From Rhytidiadelphus loreus (Eukaryota > Streptophyta > Bryopsida > Hypnales > Hylocomiaceae): a stretch of DNA of 64,000 bases. Below the pieces are notes generated by a model that was not told where the DNA came from, searched no databases, and saw only the letters and a program-made list of their open reading frames with translations. How positions within the stretch are numbered: position 1 is the first letter of the stretch; each line of letters begins with the position of its first letter. Below, piece after piece: positions 11,322 to 22,806 of this stretch. A program made the position numbers and the translations under genes. The DNA is taken from positions 83,159,839-83,223,838 of the forward strand of contig OX344761.1 of the NCBI GenBank assembly GCA_947034895.1. Direction: 5' to 3'.

Positions 11322-14300
11322 AGGTGGTTTCGCACTTGCTGTTAATTAAAGTTTTGGCGTCATTACGGGGGCTGGATAGACACAATGTTTCACTAAGCTT
11401 CTTTCGGAGGCAGGGCTGGGATGCGGGCAGATCAAGGGTTGCTCCACAGCACTCTGAGGACCCCACAATTTGCTTTTAATTTGGGTTCAAAATTGATTTT
11501 TCCAAAAAAGTGGAATAGAATGAAATAGTACATAAGACTTTCAATATAAAAATTAAACTAATGATGTGGATCTTGTGCCACATATTTCATTTCTTGTATG
11601 ACTTATGCATTTAAGCCTTGTAGCCAATCTTGTACTAAAATTGGAGTGGAAAAAAGCTCTTTATACTAGTGGAGTAGTGGTAGGTAAAACAAACCATATG
11701 GTATATGTGAATTAGGAGAAAAAAAAGAACTCTACTCATGGTTAAGTGGAAACACAAGAATTGTGATATAATTCAAATTCCAAACCTTATTTAGACATAG
11801 TAGACTATATTTTTCAAAAAACTTCAAACCAAGAAAAGTTCGGGAATCAAGTACACTTTATCTCAAAAAATTCATTTGAAATTTCAATACTCCACCTAAA
11901 AGTTATGAACAAATTTTAGAAGAGATGTTCAAAAATGTTCCTTCCATCTTACTCCACCCCCTCTAGAATTTGCTTAGAACTCTTACATGAGGCTTTAAAA
12001 TCTCAAGTGGATTTTTAGAGACAAATGTTAGCTTGTTTCTCCCATTTTTCTAGTTCAATTTTTTTTTGTAGGAGGCTATTATACTTATGTCCAAATGAAG
12101 TCTAAAATTCAACTTTGAAGACAATTCTTGTGTTTCTAGTTACATCTTAAATTCTTAAGAACTTTAAATTAGTATTTCATTATTATTGAAACAACATGAC
12201 AAACACAAAGTAGCCACTTAAGGTTCTCTTAGTAATATCACAAGTTATATTGAATCAATTTTATAAATCAAAGGTATTGTTTCAATAATTTGAATATGGT
12301 GGTGTAGGAATATTGAATCAATAATTATTTGAAGGTATTGTTTTTACATTTTTAATATGGTGGTATAGAATATTAAATCAACAATTATTCAAAGGTATTG
12401 TTTCAACATTTTCAATATGGTGGTGTAGAATATTAAATCAACAATTATTTGTGGTTGAATTCTTTGAAATCATATTCTACAAGATTTTCTCAAGACTTTA
12501 AAATTAAAAAAATAGTTATTGTATTGTGTGCTTATAAATGCTTGTTCTATTTTAATCAATTCATGATTTTAAGTTGAAATGTTGAAATGTTAATTCAAAA
12601 ATATCGTCAAATTTTAATTTTCTATAGTAAAACTACTCTCTGAAATTTTTGTATCAAATAGCTCTTTGGGATTTTAGTAGGGAAATGACTTTCTCTTGCA
12701 ATTCATACCTTTCAATCCATATTGATATTCTACATCAAAACAACTTTGGGATTTTGGAAATATTGGTAAATATCTTATGCCAATTGTTCAACCCTTCATG
12801 TATTGCAAACATTTGTTCATACCTTTATAATGATCAAAAAAACTTGTCAATATCCAAAATTCCAATTACCTAAGAATGCAAAAGGAAACTAATTATATTG
12901 GGTTTAAATATTGGGATGTCATGCAAATACTTATTTATTTACTAGGTTTGTATAAAGATGATATTATACATACAATAATCCTTTTTGTTTAGTAGGACGT
13001 CAAAGCATGTCAAAGTTTTTATCACATAAAGGATATTTTACAAGAAATGGAACTTCTTATGAGAAGATATGAAATATGTATTAATTTCAAATTTAATTAT
13101 CTATTGATGACATATTAAAACAATTAAATTTTTTTAATACATTTAACCATTAGCTAAACATGGTCAAATATTCCATTATTGTTTCAAATAACTTTAGAAT
13201 AATTTTTAGTTGTGAAATTACTTTGAAAAAGTACAATAATGCACTAAATGTTGAAACAACAATAAAACAAAGGAGGAAAATTTGAGGTGTAACTATGAAC
13301 GGCTTTATTTTTTGTAAACAAAATTGAAAAGTGTTGAATATAGTACAATGTTAGTAATGGAGAATTTTCAAAGAGGGATTGGAAGGGATATGTTTATAGA
13401 GCTTAACACCATTGTCCTCAGTTATTTTCTTCCATCCTATGTAATTTTAGAGTTTATCATTCCTTACATTTTGAAAACATTTTTTTATTTGATTAGTTTT
13501 TAAGACTAATTTATTTTTTCAAAACATACTGCAAATTAAATAGTATTTATCTCCTAAATGCCAAAAGTTAATTTAAACCAAACCTACATGTACTATTAAT
13601 AGTATGTAAAATTATACAACCTTTTTGATATTTTTACTTTGTTTGATGTTCAAATTCATGATTAGAAAATGTTCATATCAAGCTTCTAATATCTTTAATG
13701 ATTAGTATTTGTCAAATCAATTTAAAAACATATAACTTTTAAGTACTTGAAAAGTACAATTTTTTTTCATTGCTAGAATAAAATTTTATTGTGATTGACA
13801 AAACTTATGCATTACACATATATTTGAAACAAATATTTACAATAGAGGGTTGACAATAAAAACATTACTACTTGAATTCTTATAAAGTAATTATTTGTGT
13901 ATGTAATTGAATATGCAATTGCACATTGTTTGTATAAAGAAACTACCAAACTCTTGTAGGATTTTAGTAGAAGTTAGTAGAGTATTCTAAAATTTCCTTT
14001 AAAAAAAAATTAAATTAGAAGAAATGGAAAAAGCAAGCTAACATTTATCTTTAAAAATATGCTTGAGATTTTAAGGCCTCATATAAGAGTTCTAAACAAA
14101 TTCTAGAGGAGTTGGGGTTGGGTGGAAGGAACATTTTTTTAGACATTTTCAACACCTCCTCTAAATTTTGTTTATAACTTTTAGGTAGAGTATTGAAATC
14201 TTCAATGGATTTTTGGAGATAAAAGTGTACTTGATTCCCCAACTTTTTTTGATTTGAAGTTTTTTGAAAAAATATAGTCTACTATATTTAAATGAGGTTT

Positions 14301-14760
14301 GGAACTTGACTTCTATCACAATTTCTGTGTTTCCACTTAACCATGAGTGGAGTTCTTTTTTGTCCTAATTCACATATTCCACATGGTTTATTTTACCTAC
14401 CACTACTCATCTAGTATAAAGAGCTTTTTTCCACTCCAATTTTAGTACAAGATTGGCTACAAGGTTTAAATACATAAGTCATACAAGAAATGAAATATGT
14501 GGCACAAGATCCACATCATTAGTTTAATTTTTATATTAAAATTTTTGTGTACTATTTCATTCTATTCTACTTTTTTGGAAAAATCAATTTTGAACCCAAA
14601 TTAAAAGCAAATTGTAGGGTCCTTAGAGTGCTGTGGAGCAACCCTTGATCTACCCGCATCCCAGCCTTGCCTCCGAAAGAAGCTTAGTGAAACATTGTGT
14701 CTAATCAGCCCCCCCATAATGACACCCAAACTTTAATTAACAGCAAGTGCAAAACCACCT
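11322..14760. mobile_element. Non-autonomous DNA transposon with ~740-bp TIRs, TSD TTA
   Basis: The terminal inverted repeats run from 11,322 to about 12,065 and from about 14,012 to 14,760. They begin AGGTGGTTT and end AAACCACCT. The outermost ~160 bp are GC-richer and well matched, including a CTCCACAGCACTCT block at 11,441 and its complement at 14,623. TTA flanks both sides (11,319-11,321 and 14,761-14,763), the duplication expected of PIF/Harbinger-type elements. The 1.9-kb interior shows no transposase. TIRs this long are unusual for that superfamily, so the assignment is tentative. Confidence 0.85.
12270..12450 (+). repeat. 60-bp tandem repeat, 3 copies, inside transposon
   Basis: Three copies of an AT-rich unit of about 60 bp start at 12,270, 12,331 and 12,391. 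Each has AAGGTATTGTTT, then AATATGGTGGT, then ATTAAATCAACAATTATT or a variant. They lie just inside the left TIR of the 11,322-14,760 element. Confidence 0.8.
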
Positions 14761-14763
14761 TTA

Positions 14764-15654
14764 ATATGATTGTCTCAACCTACAAATATTTAGAGTTGTA
14801 TCGTTTTCTAGGGGGAAAGAAGCAAATTCAGGAATATTTTGTGTGCATTTTGGTCAATTCATTCTTGAGAGGGTAAAAAAGTACATTACGATATTAATAG
14901 TGGATGACTGACAATGGTACCAAATGGACAAATATCAAATTTTAGGGTGTCATTTAGCATACAAGAGCGATATAATTTAAGTATTATTTGAAGCTTTGAT
15001 GTCATTCATATGGTGTCATTTGAAGTCCATGCACATTCTTTTTGGTAAAATTTCAATGCTAGTTCTATATTTAAAAAATCACTAGACACTAATCAAAGGC
15101 CCAAATTTAACTCAAGACTTCAAGATAAAGAAATGAAAAATCAACATTTTTTTTGCACTACAAATTTCCTTGTATTGTCTTGCAATAGAAAAGAGTGATT
15201 CTTGCACAAAGCACTTGTATTATTTGTTGTAATTGGAGTAATATTAGAAATATTATGAATTATAGGAATATAAATTTAAAATAATTGAATGCAATGAAGT
15301 AGAAGTATACAAATTACATATGCTTAAATATTTAGGCTTTAGAACTACACTTTGACTCCCAAAACTATGTACAACACAAGTTAAGAATTTTTCTCACAAA
15401 AACACATATTTTGATCTTTAAATTGTTTCAAATAATAATTGAAAACTTTCAAAAGGAACAAAAGGAAAATAGGTATTCAGAAACCCACTTAGAATGCAAT
15501 CATCAAACAATAATTTCTTTTGAATGTCACTAGATTGTATAATGTAGAATTGACACAATTTTCTAATCTGAACTACTTTGGATGAGCCATTTGTACAATT
15601 CCTCATAATTATTTGTAGTTCCACATGACAATTTAAAAGTACATGTATAAGTTA
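14764..15654. other. AT-rich spacer without recognisable feature
   Basis: Stops occur in all frames, and I saw no terminal repeats or exon-like islands. Confidence 0.5.
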
Positions 15655-17120
15655 CAAATCAAATGGTGGGTAGTTGTAAGAAACACTTGTCATTAAAGTG
15701 CACATTACTAAGTGTGTTTTACTAAAGCAGTAAATCATCCAAATGTGCTAGGTGCAAATAAGCGACTCTTCATTACTAAGTGTGTTTTACTAAGGCAATA
15801 AGTCATCCAACCAACTGTGCTAGGTGCCAATAAGCAACTCTTCATCAAAGATTCACATAAAATACATCTCCTATAGTGACAGACAAAAGTGAGTATAACT
15901 TTGAAACGATTTCATTCAAACAACCATACCATAAGCATCAATGGACAAAGTCCAAATACTGATATATGAAAGTTGTAGTGTGCAACATACTACACAATCC
16001 CATGGAAGTGTGAAAAAAAAAGTAGTTAATATGATTTGAAAGAAAATCAATTTCAAAATTAGCCATGTCAAAAACTCGTTTTTGTTCAACAAAATTTAAA
16101 ATTACTTCATCTTTTGCCAATTTTTTCTTACAAATCCAAAAACACTTTTTGTACCTTAGTAAATTGGTAGACATCATTTCAAATTGTTGTACACCAAAAA
16201 TTAGAAGAAATTAACATTTATAGAATTTAAAATAACTATAGTTTCACAAAAATGCAAATGATATTGGTTCTCACAATATTTGACTTTTTTTTTGGAATTG
16301 ATAGCATCAGATATTATAGACTTGTAGAGAGAGTATAGGTTCCAATATGGACCATTGCTACATCTTGATGTCCTTGCATTTGAAATATTTGTTGAATTGG
16401 GCAATGCATTCAATTACATTTCACAATCATGTAATGCATTTTTAATTTCAATCTTTTTGTCAAAAGACATGAGTTTGTGATGCATATGATTGATCCAACA
16501 AATTCATAAAAAAGTAAATTATCATTGTCATTATCATCAAAAACTGATAATTGCCAAAGATTACAGTGGCCTTCATAAAATTGACAATTGTTTGACTATA
16601 TTGACAATAATAATTTATTTATTTATTTATAAACCAAAGAACTTTGACCCTTCATAACTTTTGCATACATTATCCAAATGATGCATTCTTTGGTGCATTG
16701 AATCTCAAAATATTTGTCAATTAAGATTAAAAGATATAAATTTTTTTGCCAATCTCAAAATAGATCATGTTTGTATTAGAATAGTGACAATTTTAAACTA
16801 TGAACCTACCTAACTGAGCTAGTCAGTTAACTATAAAGGATCAAATTTGAAAAGAGACCGGCGGTCACCTCCAATCCCATCAGAATCCGACATAAATTGA
16901 TAGACCCTTGACCCGCTCAGGCACATCATGGCCAAACTTGAAAACTGAACTTGGACGAAGAGTTCTAATTGAAATTAACTAATTAATTAACGACATTCAC
17001 ATAGAATCTCACCGTCTATTCAATCCAAGTTTGCAGTGCTCAAACATACAAGCGATTGAAGAAAAACTAAGTTGTCTTATTCCAATTGATAAGTTGGATA
17101 GACATGAAAACTTCATTAAA
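15655..17120 (+). repeat. Decayed fragment of a fourth duplication unit
   Basis: Three blocks match the region just upstream of the PAH gene: 15,655-15,900 matches about 4,030-4,260, 16,620-16,830 matches 4,262-4,720, and 16,830-17,115 matches 4,700-5,060. They are in the same order and orientation but clearly more diverged than units 1-3. The blocks are interrupted by unrelated AT-rich sequence (about 15,905-16,620). The fragment stops before the PAH exon. It lacks the MITE that sits at 4,421-4,685 in unit 1. Confidence 0.8.
15702..15844 (+). repeat. Local tandem duplication, ~70 bp x2
   Basis: The segment starting CATTACTAAGTGTGTTTTAC and ending in GACTCTTC or CAACTCTTC occurs twice in a row with a few differences. 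It lies in the unit relic; units 1-3 have a single copy (for example at 4,117). Confidence 0.75.
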
Positions 17121-17169
17121 ATGCACGTCACCTACATTGAGTTATTATCGAGCCAGGGAGAACACTCTC

Positions 17170-17381
17170 TAATTGAATTAACTTGAGATTGGCAGAAGTA
17201 TCAAATCCTTTCCGGAGGATTTGAACCAATACAGTAAATGGACACCCACATCTCTTTTGTTTTGAACGAGCCCACCTAATTGAATTAACTTGAGATTGGC
17301 AAAAGTATCAAATCCTTTCCGGAGGATTTGAACCAATACAGTAAATGGACACCCACATCTCTTTTGTTTTGAACGAGCCCA
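17170..17381 (+). repeat. 106-bp tandem duplication
   Basis: Two near-identical copies (17,170-17,275 and 17,276-17,381) begin CTAATTGAATTAACTTGAG and end AACGAGCCCACC. They differ at about one base (GGCAGAAG against GGCAAAAG), so the duplication is recent. It lies just beyond the end of the unit relic. Confidence 0.9.
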
Positions 17382-18312
17382 CCTAGTGACCCATAGTGTC
17401 GACATTAGGCGTCAATGCGTATGTTGAATTCCAAGTGAACTTACTAGTTACAAGTCTCATCTATTAATTAACATGATAAATTGGATTGATATGAAGGTCA
17501 TCATGGAGGTAATTCAATTCACAAGTGGTCACTTGACTAATACAGTCGTCAAGATGGGAAAAAATATGAATTGACTCCATTCAATTTGCATAATTGAATC
17601 ACCTTTGACAAAAGAAATGTACTTATATAATTGTAAGTTAGGGAACTAAGAAGAGTTTGATTCCTTACTGTAGATCATTGATAAAATTGAACAAGGATCC
17701 CTAAAACCTACCAATTGGTGAAAAATAATTCACAAGAAGATCGTTTCAGATCCCAAACTTTTTTAGTTTGCAAACAATTAATGATTGTCACTGCTCTGTT
17801 ACTTCGCTACAATGGCTTGGTTGTGTCCACTATAAGGGGAATTCTATCCGTAGTGACAAATATTTGACAAAAATTTGTCAAATGCTTTGTCAATTAGGAC
17901 GTGTTGATTTAGACATCAAATTAACAAATTTCTATCATTTCTTTGTCAATTTAGACAGCCAATCGTCAATTTTCTATTAAAGTAATATCAAAAGATTTCA
18001 AGGTTCAAGAAGGCATTTCCAACCTAATATTAAACCACATTGTGAAGAAACCAAATTTAAACCCAATTTGAATTTCTTTTAATTCCCAACACCGAACCCA
18101 AACACCAATCCATTCTCATACCATACTTATTCCCCCACCCCGTTTTGTAATTTTAGATTGATAATGCTTTGACAATCGATATGGGACAATAAATTCTATG
18201 GACAATAAAGATCGAACACTTTGAATGGATCAACAATTGACGATTTTTGTTCCAACATTAAAAAAGTCCAACCCTGAGGTTCTCCCTACCCCCGTTGGAA
18301 AATCTTCTACCG

Positions 18313-18416
18313 TCAGATTGAATTTGGAAAAAAACTGGCTCCTACTTTGCCATCAAATCAAATATATTTGATTTGATGGCAAAGTAGGAGCCAGTTTTTT
18401 TCCAAATTCAATCTGA
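18313..18416. repeat. Near-perfect palindrome, ~52-bp arms, no loop
   Basis: The axis lies between 18,364 and 18,365. The arms pair without visible mismatch out to TCAGATTGAATTTGG and its complement. A weaker match continues outside, where GTCCAAC at about 18,270 pairs with GTTGGAC at about 18,419. A transcript would fold into a long hairpin. Confidence 0.9.
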
Positions 18417-18702
18417 TAGTTGGACTTTTTTTTCATTAGATAGTCAAGCAAATTGATGATTTTTTGGTTCAAATTGTTTTTAAACAACAAATTATTTAAG
18501 TTTTACCACTTAAAAATATAACTAATCAAAATTCGGCTTCACATGCAAATCTACCTTCTAAAGCCCTTGACTAGATATGAATTGAGAAGAGAAGACAAGT
18601 CTTTTATACAAGAAGGATAGTAGTAGGTAAAACAATTCATATCGGAGATATATGAATTGGGATTAGTTGGATCTCAACCGTTTATATTTAACTCAAAAGC
18701 AG

Positions 18703-19068
18703 GAATTTTGTTCAAAGTGGAATTTTAGACCTCATTTAGGCATAGTAGAATATTTTTTTCATAAAACTTTAAAGTAAAAAAAGTTGGAAAATAAATTTAA
18801 GTTTCACCTCTAAAATTCCATTTTAGATTTAGATACTTCACTCAAAAGTCATGAACAAAACTCAGAGAGGATTTGGAAGGGGCATTATTTTTTTTACATT
18901 GTTTCTGAATTTTGTCTATACTTTTTATTAAAGTATCTAAATCTGAAAAAGATTTTTGGAGATGAAATTTAAATTTATTTCTCAACATTTTTTAGTCTAA
19001 AGTTTTCTAAAAAAAAGTATTCTACTATGCCTAAATGAGGTCTAAAATTCCACTTTGAACAAAATTCC
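18703..19068. repeat. Foldback module, ~170-bp arms
   Basis: The left arm starts GAATTTTGTTCAAAGTGG, followed by CATTTAGGCATAGTAG. The right arm ends with the complement (CTACTATGCCTAAATG, then CCACTTTGAACAAAATTC). Related arms occur in the 11,322-14,760 and 25,544-26,887 elements. Confidence 0.85.
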
Positions 19069-19183
19069 TATATTTTGACAATGAGCAGTCAAGCTCTCAT
19101 CTTCAAATTATCCCATAGTTTTTGAGAATTCTTGATGGACAATACATTTCACTATAAAAACAACCTCTAGCTCTACCCTAGGC

Positions 19184-19260
19184 AAAAAAATTTAGGCAAA
19201 TTTTTTTTGTGAGATTGGAGGCCTCCAATCTCACAAAATTTGTTTGCCTAAATTTTTTTA
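19184..19260. repeat. Palindrome, ~38-bp arms
   Basis: Centred on GGAGGCCTCC (19,217-19,226). The arms carry TTTAGGCAAA and GTGAGATT with few mismatches and essentially no loop. Confidence 0.85.
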
Positions 19261-19499
19261 GTTGGCATTTGATCATTGCCTACACATGCCTATTGTCAAT
19301 TTAGACAATTTAGTGTTAAAATCTTATTATTTCAAACCTGTTTTTCCTTGTAGCATGTCAAAATTGACAAGAAATGATAGAAAATTGACATTATTTTGAC
19401 AAAAAAAAGGAAGTTTACAGTATCGTGCTGCTTACTATCATTTTAGACAGTTTTGTGTCAAAATTGTGTCATTTCAGACTTGTTTTCCTTGTAATGGTC

Positions 19500-20440
19500 C
19501 TTATAAGATCACTTTCTCACTCTCACTTGCGTTTGTCAATTGTCATCTTTACTTGTAAATTCCTTAATCAATTGATCTGTGTAGCTTAGTTTGATTGATT
19601 GGCTCTTAAGCCCGCTATGGAATTAGAAATCATTAGTCTCTCTTGTTCATGATTTAGTCATTCTCATCGTTGTAGTTCTTGATTGTTGTAGGCTTTACTA
19701 CCAAGGTAGTGCAAGGGTTGTGTGCGGATGTTTGTTGTCCCAAGCTTCCTTGAATCAAACTTGTCCGTGACTTGGTATTGACAAGGTCTATAATCGCTAC
19801 ATACTTGTGCTTTAAACTAAGGCCTATTCCATTCCTTTGTTTCTATAATTTATTCCTTGCGTACATGAAGGTGTTGTTGAGCATCAATAAGAAGCAACTA
19901 TAATTAGTATTGATCCTATCTCGACATTGGCTTTTATTGCGTACGGAAAAGCAAACACTATAATCCTAACGATGCGGATCTTTGCAAGGCTGGAGAGGTT
20001 GGAGACAATTTGGACAAATTTTTGTCAATTAGGACTTGTTGATTTGGACCAGTTTCTGTCATTTTGGACAGTTTTTCTTGTAGTGTCTCCACCGATGGCT
20101 TGTAGTTATGCGCAACTCCAATCTTCTGAAACATCTCAAGTTAGAGGTCCCTCATGAGGTCGGATCGGAGATCATTGAACAAGAAAACAATTAGTTAGCA
20201 AGTTCCTAATTTGCTAACTCTTCATATCATAGATCAAAACTTACGCTTGCACTAACTTGTAGAGTGCAGTACAATTCGTCTTGATCTTTTTCTATTTTTA
20301 GGTTTTAGAGAACTGCAAATGAAGTTTAAATAATGCTTTATTAATTAATGCTTCATAAACTTGATGTTTGCATTTGGAGAGTACATTATGTGTAACGCTT
20401 GTAGAATTATCTAGTTGCTACGGATATCCTACTTGCAGTG
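19500..20440. other. Spacer with an orphan CACTA right end
   Basis: No gene was recognised. The segment 19,998-20,085 reads like a CACTA right end: subterminal GGACAAATTTTTGTCAATTA and GTCATTTTGGACAG, then CTTGTAGTG. It closely resembles the right end of the 23,978-24,192 element. I found no matching left end nearby, so it is probably a truncated copy. Confidence 0.6.
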
Positions 20441-20446
20441 GCTTGT

Positions 20447-20566
20447 CACTAGTAGAAAATTCAACATTTTTGTTGTTTTGGTCGCGTTGACCTGGACACA
20501 TTTCTGACAGAATTTGTTTAGGTCAACGCAACCAAAACGACAAAAATGTTGAATTTTCTACTAATA
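20447..20566. mobile_element. Hairpin MITE with CACTA ends, 120 bp
   Basis: It begins CACTAGTAGAAAATTC and ends with the complement, with two substitutions in the last bases (CTACTAATA for CTACTAGTG). The whole element is nearly palindromic, with a short unpaired centre. TTGT occurs on both sides, one base longer or offset from the expected 3-bp duplication. Confidence 0.8.
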
Positions 20567-20929
20567 TTGTCTTAATTGCTATAGTTTGTTGATCATTTTT
20601 TGAGTGTTCATCTCTTTTTCCGGCTATTCATTTGTTGCATAGGAGAATCGGGTGCCCATAAAAGCAGAGCACATCATTCAGGAGTGGCAGCGAAGAGACG
20701 ACATATTGCGCAAGTATTTGATTTTGGAGTCCGTGTTGCCTTCCAAGCCCAAAGTATAGCTGTACTTTCTTCATTAATCTAGCTCACATTGACCTTACTC
20801 ATAGAATCTCAATGTTTTGAATTGTAGTCACTTAAAGCATTGGAGCATCTATGACCACAAGCTAGGAGATGAAATCGAGTTTTTGTTGGCACCTTAACCA
20901 ATAATACATTTCAAAAATCATTGCCAAAT

Positions 20930-21539
20930 GGTACGTGTCTATTGTCAACGGCCATTGTTATTGATCTCCAAAAAGTGAGTTTTGAGGTGACAAAAGGAGA
21001 GGGTAGAAGTGGTGGAACCGTGGAAGACGCCATCTCGTTTGTGGAAGCCCTACTACAAAAGAAACCCAACATCTAAATCGTCGAGCTGACTTGAAGTTTA
21101 TGGCATTTAACAACTAGCCATCATGGAGCAAGAAAAAGAGATCCATAACTCATCTTCGTGGACTAATAGGAGCTGTAGTGAACCCATTCCAATGCATTAT
21201 GATGAAGTAGTGGTAGCCACCCAAGAATTTTGAATCCGAGTCTTTTATAAATTTCAAGTTCCTAGCTCAGATGGCATCATAGTGCGAGCTGATCCTATGA
21301 TTGTGACTAGTCCTGGGACCATAAGTGCCATCAACATGCACATAAAAGAGGAGGAGGTTATTATATAGATGGTGTAAAACAACCCTCGCCCAAATTTTCA
21401 AAGCGTTTTGCTTCAAATTGTGCAATCGTTGGGGTTTGACATGCGTGACACAGTGTTCCCTATTTTGAGTCAGTGGAGAATGGGTACATACAATGCATCG
21501 TCACTTGCTCTCAAGTATGCTGCTGGTTTGAATGACTAA
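20930..21539 (+). pseudogene. Decayed ORF of unidentified protein
   Basis: From an ATG at 21,123, one frame runs 139 codons to TAA at 21,537-21,539, broken only by TGA (21,231), TAG (21,366) and TAA (21,375). All three could come from CGA, CAG and CAA by single C-to-T changes. The conceptual product includes SEPIPMHYDEVVVATQEF, VRADPMIVTSPGTISAINMH and SLGFDMRDTVFPILSQW. An upstream stretch (about 20,945-21,075) reads STAIVIDLQKVSFEVTKGEG and VEDAISFVEALLQKKPNI before another TAA, and a further short one (about 20,660-20,750) reads IQEWQRRDDILRKYLI. I do not recognise the family; a transposon-borne or captured gene is possible. Confidence 0.5.
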
Positions 21540-22080
21540 TGACTGATATCATGTGCATTTGCAGAGTTAATGTCAATTGTGTAATATCACTTGCATTTGA
21601 TTCACGGGTGTTTTATCTCTAAAAGTTAGGTCTATTTGCTTTTGCGACCACTTATTCTGCCACCATGAGATGAAGAATTGACATGGTGTCCGGACGTCCC
21701 TCGTCTAGCGTCCGCATCCCCCTAGACATCTTGTGACATTCGTTGTCCCCAAATTTAAAGGAGGACAGTACATTGCATACATCTCTAATGTCCACCTGGT
21801 TCGATCCAATGCCCAATCTGATTCTGACGGCCCGTCCGATTGGACAAGGCGTTGATTCCAACAGCTCGTCTGATCCGATGGCCCAACAATCTTAGATTCA
21901 CTTTTCTATGCTTCATAATATATCATTGGAAAGATATTCTTGAGAGCTTCCGAACGGTATATAATGCATCCGATTTGGACAAAAACTCCAACTATAGGAC
22001 TTCTCCGAAGATTGAAGTCCACCTTGTCAATTGATTGGACACCCTGTTGGAATCAAACGCCCCGTTTGATCATTTTTGTG
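21540..22080. other. Spacer left of unit 2, no clear gene
   Basis: A short stretch at 21,690-21,900 has higher GC and repeated GATCCGATGGCCC/GACGGCCCGTCCGAT-like words, but no recognisable exon or terminal repeat. Confidence 0.4.
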
Positions 22081-22311
22081 GGCCTTAGCCTAGCCTAGTT
22101 AGATCTATCTTACATAGACCCATATTTTGTTAGCTTGGTTTGGCATGAACTTGTCATCAAATCTTATATGGAGAATTGTAAACTAGCCTTGAATATATTT
22201 TAATATCTCTTGCAATTTAATAAGAGCTTTAATAAACATTTAGTCCCAAAGTGGTTCTTCTATTGCTATCATGCTTGTTTAAATCTAGAAAAACAGTTGA
22301 ATTGATGAACT

Positions 22312-22503
22312 CACTAGTAGAAAATGCAGGAATTTTGACAGAATTCTGTTGATTTGGTCGTATTGTCCTGGTCACTGTTTTGTTGATTTCAACAGAAATC
22401 TGTAATTTTCAATAGATTTCTGTTGGAATCAACAGAACAATGACCGGGACAACACGACCAAATCAACAGAATTCTGTCAAAATTCTTGCATTTTCTACTA
22501 GTG
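22312..22503. mobile_element. Hairpin MITE with CACTA ends, 192 bp, TSD ACT
   Basis: It begins CACTAGTAGAAAATGCAGG and ends with the complement. The flanking duplication is ACT (22,309-22,311 and 22,504-22,506). Nearly the whole element folds on itself. The matching position in unit 3 (about 45,885-45,905) lacks it, so it inserted after the units separated. Confidence 0.9.
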
Positions 22504-22806
22504 ACTTTTGATATATGATGACTAGGAGCTTTGACAAAGTTTAATAAGCAACATGAAATTGGTCATGATCCAACTTCACTGTTGAGTTGTTTAGATTTTT
22601 CCTATGGAAAAAAAAGAGTAAGTAGTTTTTCTTTTTTGGTTTTTGCCAATTCCTATGTTTTGCGGTGTTCTAATGTCATTGTAGGGCATCTTCAAATAAT
22701 TTCTATACAAAAAGATATTGTGGGATTTCTTTACAGTCAAGGATTTTCATAAATTCTTTCCAAATCCTTTTTGTGCAATCCAATTTGGGAGACTTTACAA
22801 TACATT

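Larger units (their letters stand above)
17828..19496. mobile_element. CACTA-like non-autonomous element, TSD GTC
   Basis: It begins CACTATAAGG and ends CCTTGTAATG, flanked by GTC on both sides (17,825-17,827 and 19,497-19,499). A 3-bp duplication and CACTA ends fit the CACTA (CMC/EnSpm) superfamily. Subterminal TGTCAATTTAGACA-like and TTGACAAAAATTTGTCAA motifs cluster at both ends, as is typical. Inside are a near-perfect palindrome (18,313-18,416), a foldback (18,703-19,068) and a second palindrome (19,184-19,260). No transposase ORF is present. Confidence 0.8.

Noticed and set aside
17178..17405. Minus-strand ORF with an internally repeated peptide
   Set aside because: The peptide repeat comes from the 106-bp DNA duplication; no start context, domain or paralogue.
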